A stretch of DNA of 64,000 nt, from the NCBI GenBank assembly GCA_021647585.1, contig JAKIUK010000004.1, positions 1-64,000 of the forward strand, given 5' to 3'. The position numbers and the translations under genes were made by a program. The first letter of the stretch is position 1; every line of letters starts with the position of its first letter. Of the stretch, positions 1-8,002 are shown piece after piece. Source of the stretch: Methylococcaceae bacterium. Its GTDB lineage: Bacteria; Pseudomonadota; Gammaproteobacteria; Methylococcales; Methylomonadaceae. Under the pieces are notes generated by a model. The model saw nothing but the letters and a program-made list of their open reading frames with translations. It was not told where the DNA came from and did not search any database.

Positions 1-85
1 CAAAGGTGCCTGCCTGAAGTTGGTCTCGATAATTGATAACAACCATGACGTTTTGGTTGTAGTCGTAGTGGATATAGTTGGCCAT
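1..85 (-). CDS. Transposase, N-terminal fragment (runs off the window)
   Basis: Only the first 28 codons are inside the window; the gene continues beyond base 1. The visible start MANYIHYDYNQNVMVVINYR followed by DQLQAGTF resembles, from memory, the N-terminus of IS1182-type DDE transposases. I chose the ATG at 85 because an AAGGA ribosome site lies 8-9 bases upstream; the ATG at 91 is too close to it. Whether the transposase is intact cannot be seen. Confidence 0.6.
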   Translation of the reverse strand, partial: MANYIHYDYNQNVMVVINYRDQLQAGTF

Positions 86-153
86 CTGCATTTCCTTTCT
101 TTCGATGCCCTATTTTACCTAATTTGATTGAGTTTTGAGGTTTTTCTACAGCC
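1..153 (-). mobile_element. End of an insertion sequence, IS1182-like
   Basis: The transposase start is followed outward by about 65 bases of leader and then, at 137-153, a sequence reading GGCTGTAGAAAAACCTC on the minus strand. This resembles the GGCTGTTGAAAAAC-type ends I associate with IS1182-like elements. The element abuts the outermost attC site, so it may have removed part of it and probably marks the edge of the preserved integron array. The exact last base is a guess, because the other end is outside the window. Confidence 0.5.
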
Positions 154-280
154 TGAACGACTGCATCAGTTGATGTTGGCAGATGGACGATGAACTCTGC
201 TAACACACTGAACTTTGATAAAAAAAAGACCTCTGAAAAAAACTGTGCTGCCAGCGGTCGACTGGAATTTTTTGTTATGT
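154..280 (-). other. attC recombination site, edge disturbed by the insertion sequence
   Basis: Two arms pair imperfectly: CAGTTGATGTTGGCAG at 168-183 and CTGCCAGCGGTCGACTG at 248-264. The right arm is followed by GTTATGT (274-280), close to the GTTRRRY core; the matching left core is poor (GCCTGAAC at 151-158) and overlaps the insertion-sequence end. Total length about 127 bp is in the range of long, VCR-like attC sites. It would close the yefM-yoeB cassette on its left side. The folding is weaker than in the other two attC sites here. Confidence 0.45.
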
Positions 281-291
281 GTGATTATACT

Positions 292-315
292 ATACGTACT
301 TTAATCCGTACATAT
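292..315 (+). promoter_or_regulatory. Candidate YefM operator/promoter of the toxin-antitoxin pair
   Basis: An inverted repeat, ATACGTAC at 292-299 and GTACATAT at 308-315, sits directly upstream of the yefM ribosome site (ACGAGG, 321-326). YefM-YoeB complexes are known to repress their own promoter through short palindromes containing GTAC. The presence of its own promoter fits a cassette that lies in reverse to the integron array and cannot rely on the array promoter. Confidence 0.5.
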
Positions 316-331
316 TATTAACGAGGCTCTT

Positions 332-583
332 ATGGATGCTATAAGCTATACCGCTGTCCGCGCAAATTTATCTAAAACGATGGAGCAGGTTTGTAATGAC
401 CATGCTCCTATAATTATTACCCGAAAACGTGAATCTCCCGTTGTTATGCTTTCCTTAGAAGATTATCAGGCTATGGAAGAAACGACATATTTGCTCCGTT
501 CGCCTGCTAATGCTCGAGATTTACTTGAATCAATTGCAGCACTTGAAGAAGGTAAAGGTCTCGAACGAGAATTAATTGAATGA
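332..583 (+). CDS. yefM: Antitoxin of the Phd/YefM family
   Basis: This 83-residue protein has the Phd/YefM layout: an N-terminal DNA-binding part beginning MDAISYTAVRANLSKTMEQV, the ITRKRESPVVMLSLEDYQAM core, and a C-terminal tail that in the family folds over the toxin. It should neutralise YoeB and, with it, repress the operon. Its stop overlaps the toxin start by 4 bases (ATGA), the usual coupling for this pair. The ATG follows an ACGAGG ribosome site. The pair is a mobile integron cassette lying between attC sites at 154-280 and 837-912, reversed relative to the other cassettes; toxin-antitoxin pairs with their own promoter are common stabilising cassettes in chromosomal integrons. Confidence 0.93.
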   Translation: MDAISYTAVRANLSKTMEQVCNDHAPIIITRKRESPVVMLSLEDYQAMEETTYLLRSPANARDLLESIAALEEGKGLERELIE

Positions 584-834
584 ACCTTACTTTTGCACCA
601 AAAGCTTGGGACACTTATCTTTACTGGCAAAAAACTGACAAAGCCATTATAAAAAGGATTAATGCTCTAATTAAAGATATTCAACGAAGCCCTTTTGAAG
701 GAATCGGCAAACCTGAACTTTTGAAACATGCTTTGTCTGGTTATTGGTCACGACGTATAAATGATGAACATAGAATTGTATACAAAGTGACAGAAGACAA
801 CATTTTGATTGCCCAACTCCGCTATCACTATTAA
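580..834 (+). CDS. yoeB: Toxin YoeB, ribosome-dependent mRNA interferase
   Basis: An 84-residue RelE-superfamily toxin. It has the family landmarks WDTYLYWQKTDK near the start, the SPFEGIGKPELLK stretch, the GYWSRRINDEHRIVYKV core with the conserved arginines and histidine, and the C-terminal LRYHY end typical of YoeB. YoeB cleaves mRNA in the ribosomal A site when its antitoxin is degraded. Translation is coupled to yefM by a 4-base overlap. All motifs are intact, so the toxin is probably active and held in check by the antitoxin. Its stop codon lies just before the attC site beginning at 837. Confidence 0.94.
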   Translation: MNLTFAPKAWDTYLYWQKTDKAIIKRINALIKDIQRSPFEGIGKPELLKHALSGYWSRRINDEHRIVYKVTEDNILIAQLRYHY

Positions 835-836
835 AC

Positions 837-912
837 ACATAACGTCGCCAATAATCGGATTTTTGCAAAGCGCAGCGTAGCAAAAAGTCCGAGTTAATTG
901 GCATTGTTAGGC
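837..912 (-). other. attC recombination site
   Basis: The 76-bp site has the classic attC plan: ACATAAC at 837-843 and GTTAGGC at 906-912 as outer cores, then arms GCCAATAATCGGATTTTTGC and GCAAAAAGTCCGAGTTAATTGGC (in two pieces) that pair with a few unpaired bases, and a short GCGCAGCG-type loop. Single unpaired bases are characteristic, since IntI recognises the folded bottom strand. The site ends the ABM cassette when the array is read leftwards from the integrase. Confidence 0.8.
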
Positions 913-919
913 TTTGCTA

Positions 920-1288
920 TTACTCTGTACACAAATTAGGTACAGCGACTTTAGAAAATAAGTGTGGTGATGCTACTGCGCTAGAAGGATATGCTTTCAT
1001 TGCCTCTTGGAATTCTGGGTGACCAAAAGCATTTCTGAAGTCTTCAACAGAATCCCAGATTGCATAATTCATAAATACGGTACTGCCAGCAATACCACGG
1101 TGTAGTTGAGTAGAAATATAGCCTGGTTGCTGTTTCATCCAGTTTGCATCATCCTCCCATGCCTTAATTAAGGCAGGAATATCTTTTTCATCCACATCAA
1201 AGATATTTACCAAAACTACCGGTGAAACATCTTCCTTTATTTGCTCCATAATTGAAACATTTTTATCTAGGGGTTTCATTTGTACCAT
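920..1288 (-). CDS. Antibiotic biosynthesis monooxygenase (ABM) domain protein, integron cassette
   Basis: A 122-residue protein with one ABM/dimeric alpha-beta barrel domain: a first strand SPVVLVNIFDV, helix IPALIKAWEDDANWMKQQPGY, then STQLHR and FMNYAIWDSVEDFRNAF, typical of small cofactor-free monooxygenase-like or haem-degrading-like folds. Substrate unknown. I chose the ATG at 1288, which has an AGGAG site 8 bases upstream and lies about 40 bases inside the cassette boundary (GTTAGGC on the minus strand at 1330-1324). A longer reading from 1375 would begin inside the group II intron and is not credible. Orientation matches the integron array. Confidence 0.82.
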   Translation of the reverse strand: MVQMKPLDKNVSIMEQIKEDVSPVVLVNIFDVDEKDIPALIKAWEDDANWMKQQPGYISTQLHRGIAGSTVFMNYAIWDSVEDFRNAFGHPEFQEAMKAYPSSAVASPHLFSKVAVPNLCTE

Positions 1289-1887
1289 CTTGATTTCTCC
1301 TGTTTTTACGTCATTAAAATTAAGCCTAACGCTTTGCGTAACCGGCTGCCAAACCCAAAGCGGTGTGACTGGCATGATAGTCAGCTAGTTGGTGGAAGTC
1401 CAACCTTTGCCCTGTGAGAAGGGAAAAAGTAGGCGAAAGCAAGGGTGTCCAAAGAAACTTTCAATAGCTACCTGACGAGGGAAACACGGTTATTGTGAGC
1501 CAATGCGGAATCTGAAGGAAGCTCTAGCCAAATCGGTCACCTAAACGAAAGTGAACCTTCGTAAGGCGGCAACAAGGGGATAAGGTGCCCGCGACCACCG
1601 AAGTCCAATATTCTCACCGTAACGAGTTGTCGTATTGAAGGTAGGTAGACCGAGAGATAGTTGACTATCTTACCCAGTGAAGAGCCGTCGGCTTTGAGTC
1701 GGAGTAACTGCGACTCCTTAAGCTCTAGGCGCTGTAGTAATACAGACGTTATGAACCGAGGGTTTTCAGATGAAGCCATAGTAATCGTAAAGTTTGGTGC
1801 CTGTGATTTCATGGTGACATGGATGAGGATAAAACACTGAATCAGTAGCAGGAGGTTGGAGGTAAAGGGCGGAACACGTAAGCGGCC

Positions 1888-3336
1888 ATGGCCGTTGATT
1901 ATAAACTGATGGTCCGAGATCAGCCGAACAGGAACGTCCCGATTATTCGCGTCGTAAATAGTGAACGAACCGGACGTGCAAGATTGAAGAAAGGCCGTTA
2001 CAAAGAGAGAAAAAAAAGTGAAATGAACGAAAATGACCTATTGAAAGAGGAACACAGTCTTTTCGACCAACTATGCTCAACCTTATACTTGGGTGTAGCT
2101 TTTAAACAGGTTAAAAAGAACAAAGGTAAGCCCGGCATAGACGGGATAACCATTGCAGATTTTGAATCTCGTTTAGACGAAGAGCTAAGCCAGTTGCAAG
2201 AGGAGCTAGCAAACTGGACTTATCAACCCTCGCCAGTCCGTCGAGTAGAAATACCCAAGCCGGGAGGCAAAGGCGTACGACTACTTGGTATACCGACGGT
2301 GCGAGATCGCGTGGTACAAACAACATTAAAACTACTGCTAGAACCGATCTTTGAACCGCATTTTTCACCGCACAGTTACGGCTTTCGTCCAGGACGCAGC
2401 CCACAACAAGCGGTACAAGCGGCACAACAGATTGTGAACAGTGGCAAGCCTTATGTGGTGGATATTGATCTATCGAAGTTCTTTGATCGAATAAATCACG
2501 ACAGGCTAATAGGCCGAATGGGACAGAAAATATCTGATAAACGGATGCTGCGTCTAGTTGGAAACATGTTGCGTAGCGGTGTCATGATCAATGGCATTGT
2601 AAACCCCAGCAAGGAAGGTGCAATGCAAGGTGGGGCATTAAGTCCCCTACTGAGTAATATAGTTCTGGATGAATTGGATCAGGAATTGGAAAAACGTGGA
2701 CTGGAATTTTGCAGGTTTGCGGACGACTGTAACATCTTCGTGAAATCGCAAAAAGCGGCAGACCGGGTGATGGAAAAAGTCAGTCAATTCATCGAAAAGA
2801 AGCTAAAACTGAAGGTGAATCAGGAGAAAAGCCATGTGGCCAAATCCGATGCCGTAAAGTTCTTAGGATTTACTGTGGTTAACGGGACAATTGCGATAGC
2901 GCATAAAGCCCTGCAAAGAGCCATGGATAAAGTCAAAGCACTGACACCGCGAGGCACTCATAAGACTCTGGAAACATCATTAGACGAGATCAATCAATGG
3001 TACGTAGGCTGGTCAAACTATTACAGTCTGACCTACTACCCGTCCCAACTGAAGAAAATCGAAGCTCATATCAGGCGGCGATTACGATCAAGAATAGTGA
3101 GTCAACAAAAGAGAAAACAGCATCTGTATCGAAAACTGGTTAAACAGGGAGTACCACCGAAACAAGCATCAAAGGGAGTCTTTTCAAACAATAAGCGATG
3201 GCAACTGTCAAATGCGCGAGCAGTGACGAGAGCCTATCCGAATAGTTGGTTTATAAATCTGAAAGGGCAGGAAATACGATCTGATCGAAAGTTAGATCAT
3301 TGGTTTGAAGTTTCTCAATGGATACGTCTTGCGTGA
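1888..3336 (+). CDS. ltrA: Group II intron reverse transcriptase/maturase
   Basis: A reverse transcriptase and RNA maturase required for intron splicing and retrohoming. Visible landmarks are NKGKPGIDGITIADF (RT0/RT1), RRVEIPKPGGKGVRLLGIPT (RT2), HSYGFRPGRSPQQAV, VDIDLSKFFDRINHD (RT3/4), GAMQGGALSPLLSNI, and the catalytic FADD motif near residue 277, followed by KLKVNQEKS and FLGFTV. The C-terminal part (NQWYVGWSNYYS onward) is the maturase X domain. There is no HNH endonuclease domain, as expected for group IIC proteins. The first 45 residues are basic and may be translated intron domain IV; an ATG at 2023 (MNENDLLKEEHSLF) is an alternative start. The frame is intact, so the intron may be mobile. 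Confidence 0.93.
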   Translation: MAVDYKLMVRDQPNRNVPIIRVVNSERTGRARLKKGRYKERKKSEMNENDLLKEEHSLFDQLCSTLYLGVAFKQVKKNKGKPGIDGITIADFESRLDEELSQLQEELANWTYQPSPVRRVEIPKPGGKGVRLLGIPTVRDRVVQTTLKLLLEPIFEPHFSPHSYGFRPGRSPQQAVQAAQQIVNSGKPYVVDIDLSKFFDRINHDRLIGRMGQKISDKRMLRLVGNMLRSGVMINGIVNPSKEGAMQGGALSPLLSNIVLDELDQELEKRGLEFCRFADDCNIFVKSQKAADRVMEKVSQFIEKKLKLKVNQEKSHVAKSDAVKFLGFTVVNGTIAIAHKALQRAMDKVKALTPRGTHKTLETSLDEINQWYVGWSNYYSLTYYPSQLKKIEAHIRRRLRSRIVSQQKRKQHLYRKLVKQGVPPKQASKGVFSNNKRWQLSNARAVTRAYPNSWFINLKGQEIRSDRKLDHWFEVSQWIRLA

Positions 3337-3405
3337 GGAGCCGTGTACGGACCCGTACGCACGGTTCTGTGGGCAGACGGGAGCTCCGGCTCCCTCTGAC
3401 CCGAT
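3334..3405 (+). ncRNA. Group II intron domains V and VI
   Basis: Immediately after the maturase stop the RNA reads GAGCCGTGTACGGACCCGTACGCACGGTTCTGTG in two pairing arms (GCCGTGTACGG with CCGTACGCACGGT), the near-invariant domain V hairpin with its AGC triad region. The following hairpin GGGAGCTCCGGCTCCCTC should be domain VI carrying the branch-point adenosine. These are the catalytic core and splice-product end of the ribozyme. Confidence 0.8.
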
Positions 3406-3464
3406 GTGGGGCTGTAGCGTAGCGGAAGCCGCGCCGCTTTTGGCAGTCCGAGTGCAGCGCCTTG

Positions 3465-4406
3465 TTAAATGCCGCCATTCGTGGACACCAATTTTTCTAA
3501 TGACGATAGGCTTTGTAGTGCTGGCTTAATTTTCTCCAATTGTTCTGGGAAAGAAATTGATAGAGGGTCAACCTTCGGTACTTCCGTAGATATGGCTATC
3601 GACTTACCTGCTACATCAATAGATGCTTTGCCTGGTAATTTTGAAACGTACTTCTCTCGCAATGCGTCAAAGGACTCAGCCTGCCCATTAAAAAATACTT
3701 TTACCAACCCGGCGGTTAATTGATGAACAAGGCTGATTTCCTTTGGCAGAGATTTTGGATAGAACATTACCCATGTACTTCCGGCAGGACGAGGTTTGGC
3801 TACTTGCATTCCAAGGTGGGCGTATCCCTCTGAAGCAAATGCAAAGTAATCAGAAACGAATTTTGTTATTTCTTCATTATGTTCAGGTTGATACCCTCGC
3901 CGATTTTGCTCTATTCCCTCCAGGAGTATTCGTGCCTTGTACGGAAAACGCTCGTCTCTCGGACGGCGAGACTGAAAATATGCCAGAATTTCTTCATAGC
4001 TGACTTCTATGTCGTAACTTTCTGAGTGTTTGGAAGATGTTAGATATTTACTCGGCGCGATAACACATGTTTTGAATTTATCCCAATAACCTTCTTTTAA
4101 ACCTTTGTCACCACGTAAACGATAGCGCTCACCTTGTTGTGGTTGCGGTGGGGCATCAATTTTATTTTCAATTAGGACTGCTGTTCGGGGCCCATCAACT
4201 GCTTCAAAAAGAAATACCAGATCAGACTCGCCAAGCTGTGCATCAGAAACAGAGTGCCATGCACCGATTTCGGATTGGTAAATAGGCTCCCCGAATACAC
4301 GTGAGGAGAACCATTCACGGAATTCGGTACTTACCGACAGCTCCTCCATGACCAAGAGATCAATATCACGCTCTGCTATTGATGCAACAAACTTTAATTC
4401 CAGCAT
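3465..4406 (-). CDS. PD-(D/E)XK nuclease-like protein, first integron cassette
   Basis: A 313-residue protein. Near residues 55-85 it has ESDLVFLFEA followed by TAVLIENKIDA, matching the D-x(n)-E-x-K metal site of PD-(D/E)XK folds; the rest (a DERFPYKARILLEGIE helix and a C-terminal region) is not recognised. Proteins of this type are often restriction- or defence-linked, but no such role is shown here. I chose the ATG at 4406, with GAGG 7-10 bases upstream, because the cassette boundary (GTTAAAT on the minus strand at 4427-4421) lies just upstream; the in-frame ATG at 4445 would lie outside the cassette. The stop codon falls inside the attC core at 3464-3470. Confidence 0.75.
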   Translation of the reverse strand: MLELKFVASIAERDIDLLVMEELSVSTEFREWFSSRVFGEPIYQSEIGAWHSVSDAQLGESDLVFLFEAVDGPRTAVLIENKIDAPPQPQQGERYRLRGDKGLKEGYWDKFKTCVIAPSKYLTSSKHSESYDIEVSYEEILAYFQSRRPRDERFPYKARILLEGIEQNRRGYQPEHNEEITKFVSDYFAFASEGYAHLGMQVAKPRPAGSTWVMFYPKSLPKEISLVHQLTAGLVKVFFNGQAESFDALREKYVSKLPGKASIDVAGKSIAISTEVPKVDPLSISFPEQLEKIKPALQSLSSLEKLVSTNGGI

Positions 4407-4420
4407 AGTTTCCTCAAGGC

Positions 4421-4667
4421 ATTTAACTATATTAGTATCAGGCATATTTGCACTGATATTCCTAAGTATTCACAGACAAATTAGGCATATTTGACAGGAT
4501 AATAATATCCTGACTTTTTGCCCTGTTTCTCTGCCATATTGGCCTACTAATCAGGCATTTTTGCTTGCTATCCAACTTATCCTTTCAAAACGACTATAAT
4601 ATTAGCTATTAAGCTGAAAATCAGGCAATAATAAATTTAACTAGTAAACTAATTCTTTTTAGATTTT
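4421..4667 (-). other. attI-like region and integron leader
   Basis: The stretch between the first cassette and the integrase start should contain attI and the array promoter. A GTTAAAT core lies on the minus strand at 4427-4421 and marks the cassette junction. Short repeats of AATCAGGCA or TTAGGCATATTTG occur near 4439, 4481, 4550 and 4620 and could be integrase-binding repeats. A TATAAT hexamer at 4595-4600 may serve the integrase gene. No leftward promoter for the cassettes stands out. Confidence 0.5.
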
Positions 4668-5051
4668 ATGTCAACGAAAAACTCTAAAACTACATTGCTG
4701 GAAGATACCAGGGATATTCTTCGACGTCTGCATTATTCTATTCATACAGAACGAGCATATTGTGATTGGATTGCTCGGTTTGTACGTTTTCACCATTTAC
4801 AAGAAAGGGCTACGTTGTTGCTTGAACCTGAGAAGAAGGTTGAGGCATTTTTAACGCATTTGGCTGTTCAGGGTAATGTCGCTGCTTCTACACAGAATCA
4901 GGCATTTAATGCATTGATTTTTTTGTATAAACAGGTGCTTGAGCATCCTTTGGAAGGGGTTAAAACTACAAGAACACGCAAAGAGAAAAGAATTCCTGTG
5001 GTATTAACTCGCAAAACGGTAGCAAGGCATGGACTTTACCTGCTTTATTAA
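4668..5051 (+). pseudogene. intI: Truncated integron integrase
   Basis: The frame begins with the N-terminal SAM-like core-binding domain of integron integrases: TLLEDTRDILRRLHYSIHTERAYCDWIARFVRFH, then LTHLAVQGNVAASTQNQAFNALIFLYKQVLEHPLE, and the linker RIPVVLTRKTVAR. Homology stops about residue 119 and eight unrelated residues precede the stop. Intact IntI proteins are about 320 residues; the whole catalytic domain with the arginine-histidine-arginine-tyrosine residues and the IntI-specific insertion is missing. The gene points away from the cassettes, the normal integron geometry. The array is therefore frozen unless an integrase is supplied in trans. Bases 5052-5308 show no remnant of the missing part. 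Confidence 0.85.
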
Positions 5052-5308
5052 TTAATAATAGCAATATTGACTTCTATATATTTAACACACACTACAAACT
5101 ACTGATTTACATAAAATAAGCTGTTATGTTAGTGTCATTCTGGGTAGGCTTTAATTTAATAAATGGGACACGACACTCTCCTTTTATGATTCCCGGTTAA
5201 CAGCAGTAATATATTCCAGGATGAACATGTAGATATATCAGGCTAACTTATGTAGATAGTCTCTCTCCTGATATGATGCCTGTTTATTTTAAAACTAAGT
5301 AAAAATCT

Positions 5309-6538
5309 GTGCTTAATTTCATCTGGATATTCTTTTTCTTTTCAGCTTTCATTACCGCCTTATTTAAGTTAGTTTATTTAGGTGATCAGCAAGTATTTTC
5401 AGAAATAATGACTGCTATGTTCAGTCTGTCTAAAACGGCATTTGAAATTTCATTAGGTTTAACAGGAGTGCTGGCCCTATGGCTTGGCATTATGCGGATC
5501 GGTGAGCGTAGTGGTTTTATTCTACTGTTGACACAGGCATTGACTCCTCTTTTCAGTCGGCTAATGCCTGATGTTCCGAAAAACCACCCTGCCCTTGCCG
5601 CTATGGTTATGAATATTTCTGCCAATGCTTTGGGGCTGGATAATGCAGCAACGCCTCTAGGTATTAAAGCGATGAAGGAATTGCAAACATTAAACCCCAC
5701 ACCAGAGACTGCCAGTAACGCCCAAATTTTATTTCTGGTTATAAATACCTCAGCAGTCACATTATTTCCGGTCACTATTTTTACTTATCGTGCGCAATTA
5801 GGAGCGGCTAATCCAACCGATGTTTTTATACCCATTTTAATTGCGACTTATATGTCGACCATGCTCGGCTTACTTGCTGTTTCGGTAGTGCAAAAAATCA
5901 ATCTCCTGGATAAAGTTATTTTCTCATATTTGGCTGGTTTTACTTTTATAGTTGGCGGCATTCTTTATTATTTTGCTCAACTCAGTCAGGCAGAAATGTT
6001 ATCTCAGTCAGCATTGATTAGTAATGTTATTCTGTTTTCTTTGGTAATGACTTTTATCTGTGGTGCTGTCTATAAACGTGTTAATGCCTATGAAGCGTTT
6101 ATTGAAGGTGCTCAGGAAGGATTTCAAACTGCAATTACCATTATTCCTTATCTTGTGGCTATGTTGGTAGCCATCGGCGTATTTAGAGCAAGTGGCACAT
6201 TAGAATTAATCATAGATGCGGTTCGTTATGCGGTTCAATGGTTTGGTTTAGATCCTCGTTTCATCGATGCTCTGCCTACTGCATTAATGAAACCCTTTAG
6301 TGGTAGTGGAGCGAGAGCCATGATGGTGGACACTATGCAAATCTACGGTGCTGATTCCTTTGCCGGTCGCTTATCTTCAATTGTCCAGGGTAGTACAGAA
6401 ACCACTTTTTATGTGTTAGCTGTTTATTTTGGGTCGGTTGGCATCAAAAATATCCGTCATGCTGCTGCCTGTGGGATAATTGCAGATTTTGCTGGCATAG
6501 TTGCCGCAATATTTATTGCTTACTGGTTTTTCGGATAA
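5309..6538 (+). CDS. SpmA/SpmB-type fused membrane protein (nucleoside-recognition domains)
   Basis: A 409-residue inner-membrane protein with about ten hydrophobic segments. The N-terminal half carries SpmA-like features (FEISLGLTGVLALWLGIMRIGE; MVMNISANALGLDNAATPLG) and the C-terminal half SpmB-like features (EGAQEGFQTAITIIPYLVAMLVAIG; FSGSGARAMMVDTM; STETTFYVLAVYFGSVG). In Bacillus spmA and spmB are separate and affect spore dehydration; fused versions occur in non-sporulating bacteria and their transport role is unknown. Start is GTG at 5309; no strong ribosome site is visible. The stop shares one base with mtaB (TAATG), so the two are translationally coupled. Confidence 0.85.
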   Translation: MLNFIWIFFFFSAFITALFKLVYLGDQQVFSEIMTAMFSLSKTAFEISLGLTGVLALWLGIMRIGERSGFILLLTQALTPLFSRLMPDVPKNHPALAAMVMNISANALGLDNAATPLGIKAMKELQTLNPTPETASNAQILFLVINTSAVTLFPVTIFTYRAQLGAANPTDVFIPILIATYMSTMLGLLAVSVVQKINLLDKVIFSYLAGFTFIVGGILYYFAQLSQAEMLSQSALISNVILFSLVMTFICGAVYKRVNAYEAFIEGAQEGFQTAITIIPYLVAMLVAIGVFRASGTLELIIDAVRYAVQWFGLDPRFIDALPTALMKPFSGSGARAMMVDTMQIYGADSFAGRLSSIVQGSTETTFYVLAVYFGSVGIKNIRHAAACGIIADFAGIVAAIFIAYWFFG

Positions 6539-7827
6539 TGTTAGTTCACCTCAAAACACTGGGTTGTCGTCTTAATGAGGCAGAGTTAGAAACCTGGGCC
6601 CAGGCTTTTCAAAAAGCGGGTCACAAAATCACCCGTAAACTTGATGATGCCCATGTAGTTATTATCAATTCTTGCGCTGTAACCGCAGATGCCGCACGAA
6701 AATCTCGGCAACTGATTCGTCGGGTACATAGAGAAAATCCAACAGCAAAACTTGTTGTCAGTGGTTGTTATGCCACACTTAACGAAAATGAAGCGGCTCA
6801 ACTACTGGGCGTTGATTTAGTTGTTGGTAATAAGGATAAAAATCAATTAGTTGAACAAACGTTATCTGCGCTAAATTTTGATACTATGCCGACCATGTCG
6901 ACTGAACCGGGCGAAATCTCGTTATTTAGCCGGGGTAGACAGCGTGCTTTCGTAAAGGTACAAGATGGTTGTCGTTATCGATGCACCTTTTGTATTGTAA
7001 CCGTTGCACGGGGTGAAGAAATCAGCCGCCCTGTCGCAGTCATTATCGATGAAATTAATTCTTTGTACCAGCAAGGTATCAATGAAGTTATCCTCACGGG
7101 TGTACACCTGGGCGGCTATGGCAGTGATGTTGATAGTAATTTAACTGAATTAATACTAACTATTTTAGATAAAACCAAAATCCCACGATTAAGGCTAGGC
7201 TCATTAGAACCTTGGGAATTACCGGCTGACTTTTTTAGCTTATTTCAAAATACCCGCTTAATGCCTCATTTACATTTACCGTTGCAAAGTGGTTCAGATT
7301 CTGTACTCCGCAGAATGGCAAGACGTTGCAAAACAGATGAGTTTGCCAATATAGTTAAACAGGCTCGCAAACAGATTAAAAACTTTAATATCACCACCGA
7401 TATTATTGTTGGATTCCCTGGTGAAACAGAACTAGAGTGGCAGCAAAGTTTTGACTTTATTAAAGCCGTAGGGTTTGGCCATATTCATATATTCACCTAT
7501 TCCAGTCGTGAAGGCACAAAAGCAGCAACGCTACCCAATCAGCTAACTAACGAAATAAAAAAACAACGTAGCAAACAATTACATGAATTAGCAGAGACCA
7601 TGAAACAACAGTTTGTGGCAGAAAATATAGGGCAGGAATATGCCGTTTTATGGGAAGGTCAAAAACGGGATATAGATAGTAATAATCAATACGTATTTGG
7701 TTACACCCCAAATTACCTCAGGGTTTCCTGTAAAATATTAAAAACCGAGTCTATTGAAAATAAAATAATTAATGCAGAATTACATACGCATTCAAAAAGC
7801 GAAATTTTCTGTTATTTGAAATTATAA
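6538..7827 (+). CDS. mtaB: tRNA (N6-threonylcarbamoyladenosine(37)-C2)-methylthiotransferase
   Basis: A 429-residue methylthiotransferase that converts t6A to ms2t6A at tRNA position 37 using two iron-sulfur clusters and S-adenosylmethionine. The N-terminal UPF0004 domain has cysteines at about 10, 46 and 77 (TLGCRLNEAE, NSCAVT, VSGCYA). The radical-SAM domain has the CRYRCTFC motif near residue 147, then PLQSGSDSVLRRMARR and TDIIVGFPGE. A C-terminal TRAM-like region follows. GCRLNEAE and CAVT fit MtaB better than MiaB. It is coupled to the upstream SpmAB-like gene. tsaB and a yciO paralogue, linked to making the t6A substrate, occur at 34-35 kb. Confidence 0.92.
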   Translation: MLVHLKTLGCRLNEAELETWAQAFQKAGHKITRKLDDAHVVIINSCAVTADAARKSRQLIRRVHRENPTAKLVVSGCYATLNENEAAQLLGVDLVVGNKDKNQLVEQTLSALNFDTMPTMSTEPGEISLFSRGRQRAFVKVQDGCRYRCTFCIVTVARGEEISRPVAVIIDEINSLYQQGINEVILTGVHLGGYGSDVDSNLTELILTILDKTKIPRLRLGSLEPWELPADFFSLFQNTRLMPHLHLPLQSGSDSVLRRMARRCKTDEFANIVKQARKQIKNFNITTDIIVGFPGETELEWQQSFDFIKAVGFGHIHIFTYSSREGTKAATLPNQLTNEIKKQRSKQLHELAETMKQQFVAENIGQEYAVLWEGQKRDIDSNNQYVFGYTPNYLRVSCKILKTESIENKIINAELHTHSKSEIFCYLKL

Positions 7828-8002
7828 GCAAGTTAAAATAAGATAAATTCGCTGTTGATCTATTAGTCTGTATCAATATTTTATAAGAATTAATGAATGC
7901 GAACCTATCATTCTGACTAAAAACTTAGATAATAATTGGTTAACGCAATTCATTTAATTCATAATACTGTTAAACCAACCCAAGTATAAATTTTATCTCT
8001 CA

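Larger units (their letters stand above)
1363..3405 (+). mobile_element. Group II intron (probable group IIC-attC type), complete
   Basis: The 5' end is GTGTG at 1363-1367, the usual group II boundary. About 500 bases of structured RNA follow, then the reverse transcriptase frame (1888-3336), then domain V (3334-3372) and a domain VI hairpin ending near 3405. The ends are placed because the flanking DNA rejoins into an attC palindrome. The intron lies on the plus strand while the array reads leftwards, so it is opposite to the cassettes, as described for IIC-attC introns that insert into the attC bottom strand. Boundaries may be off by a few bases. Confidence 0.75.
1324..3470 (-). other. attC site split by a group II intron
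   Basis: The two halves are 1324-1362 and 3406-3470. The left half begins GCCTAAC and carries CCGGCTGCCAAA; the right half ends GTTAAAT (3464-3470) and carries TTTTGGCAGTCCGAG. Joined, they give a site of about 104 bp whose arms pair as in a normal attC, with the intron in the loop region. Read leftwards it closes the PD-(D/E)XK cassette. Splitting may block IntI-mediated excision of that cassette unless the DNA site is restored. Confidence 0.7.

Noticed and set aside
1289..1375. Longer N-terminus for the ABM protein
   Set aside because: It would start inside the intron, outside the cassette boundary, and lacks a ribosome site; the ATG at 1288 has a good one.
1537..1812. Minus-strand open frame of 91 codons
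   Set aside because: It lies wholly inside the structured 5' RNA of the group II intron and has no recognisable protein character.
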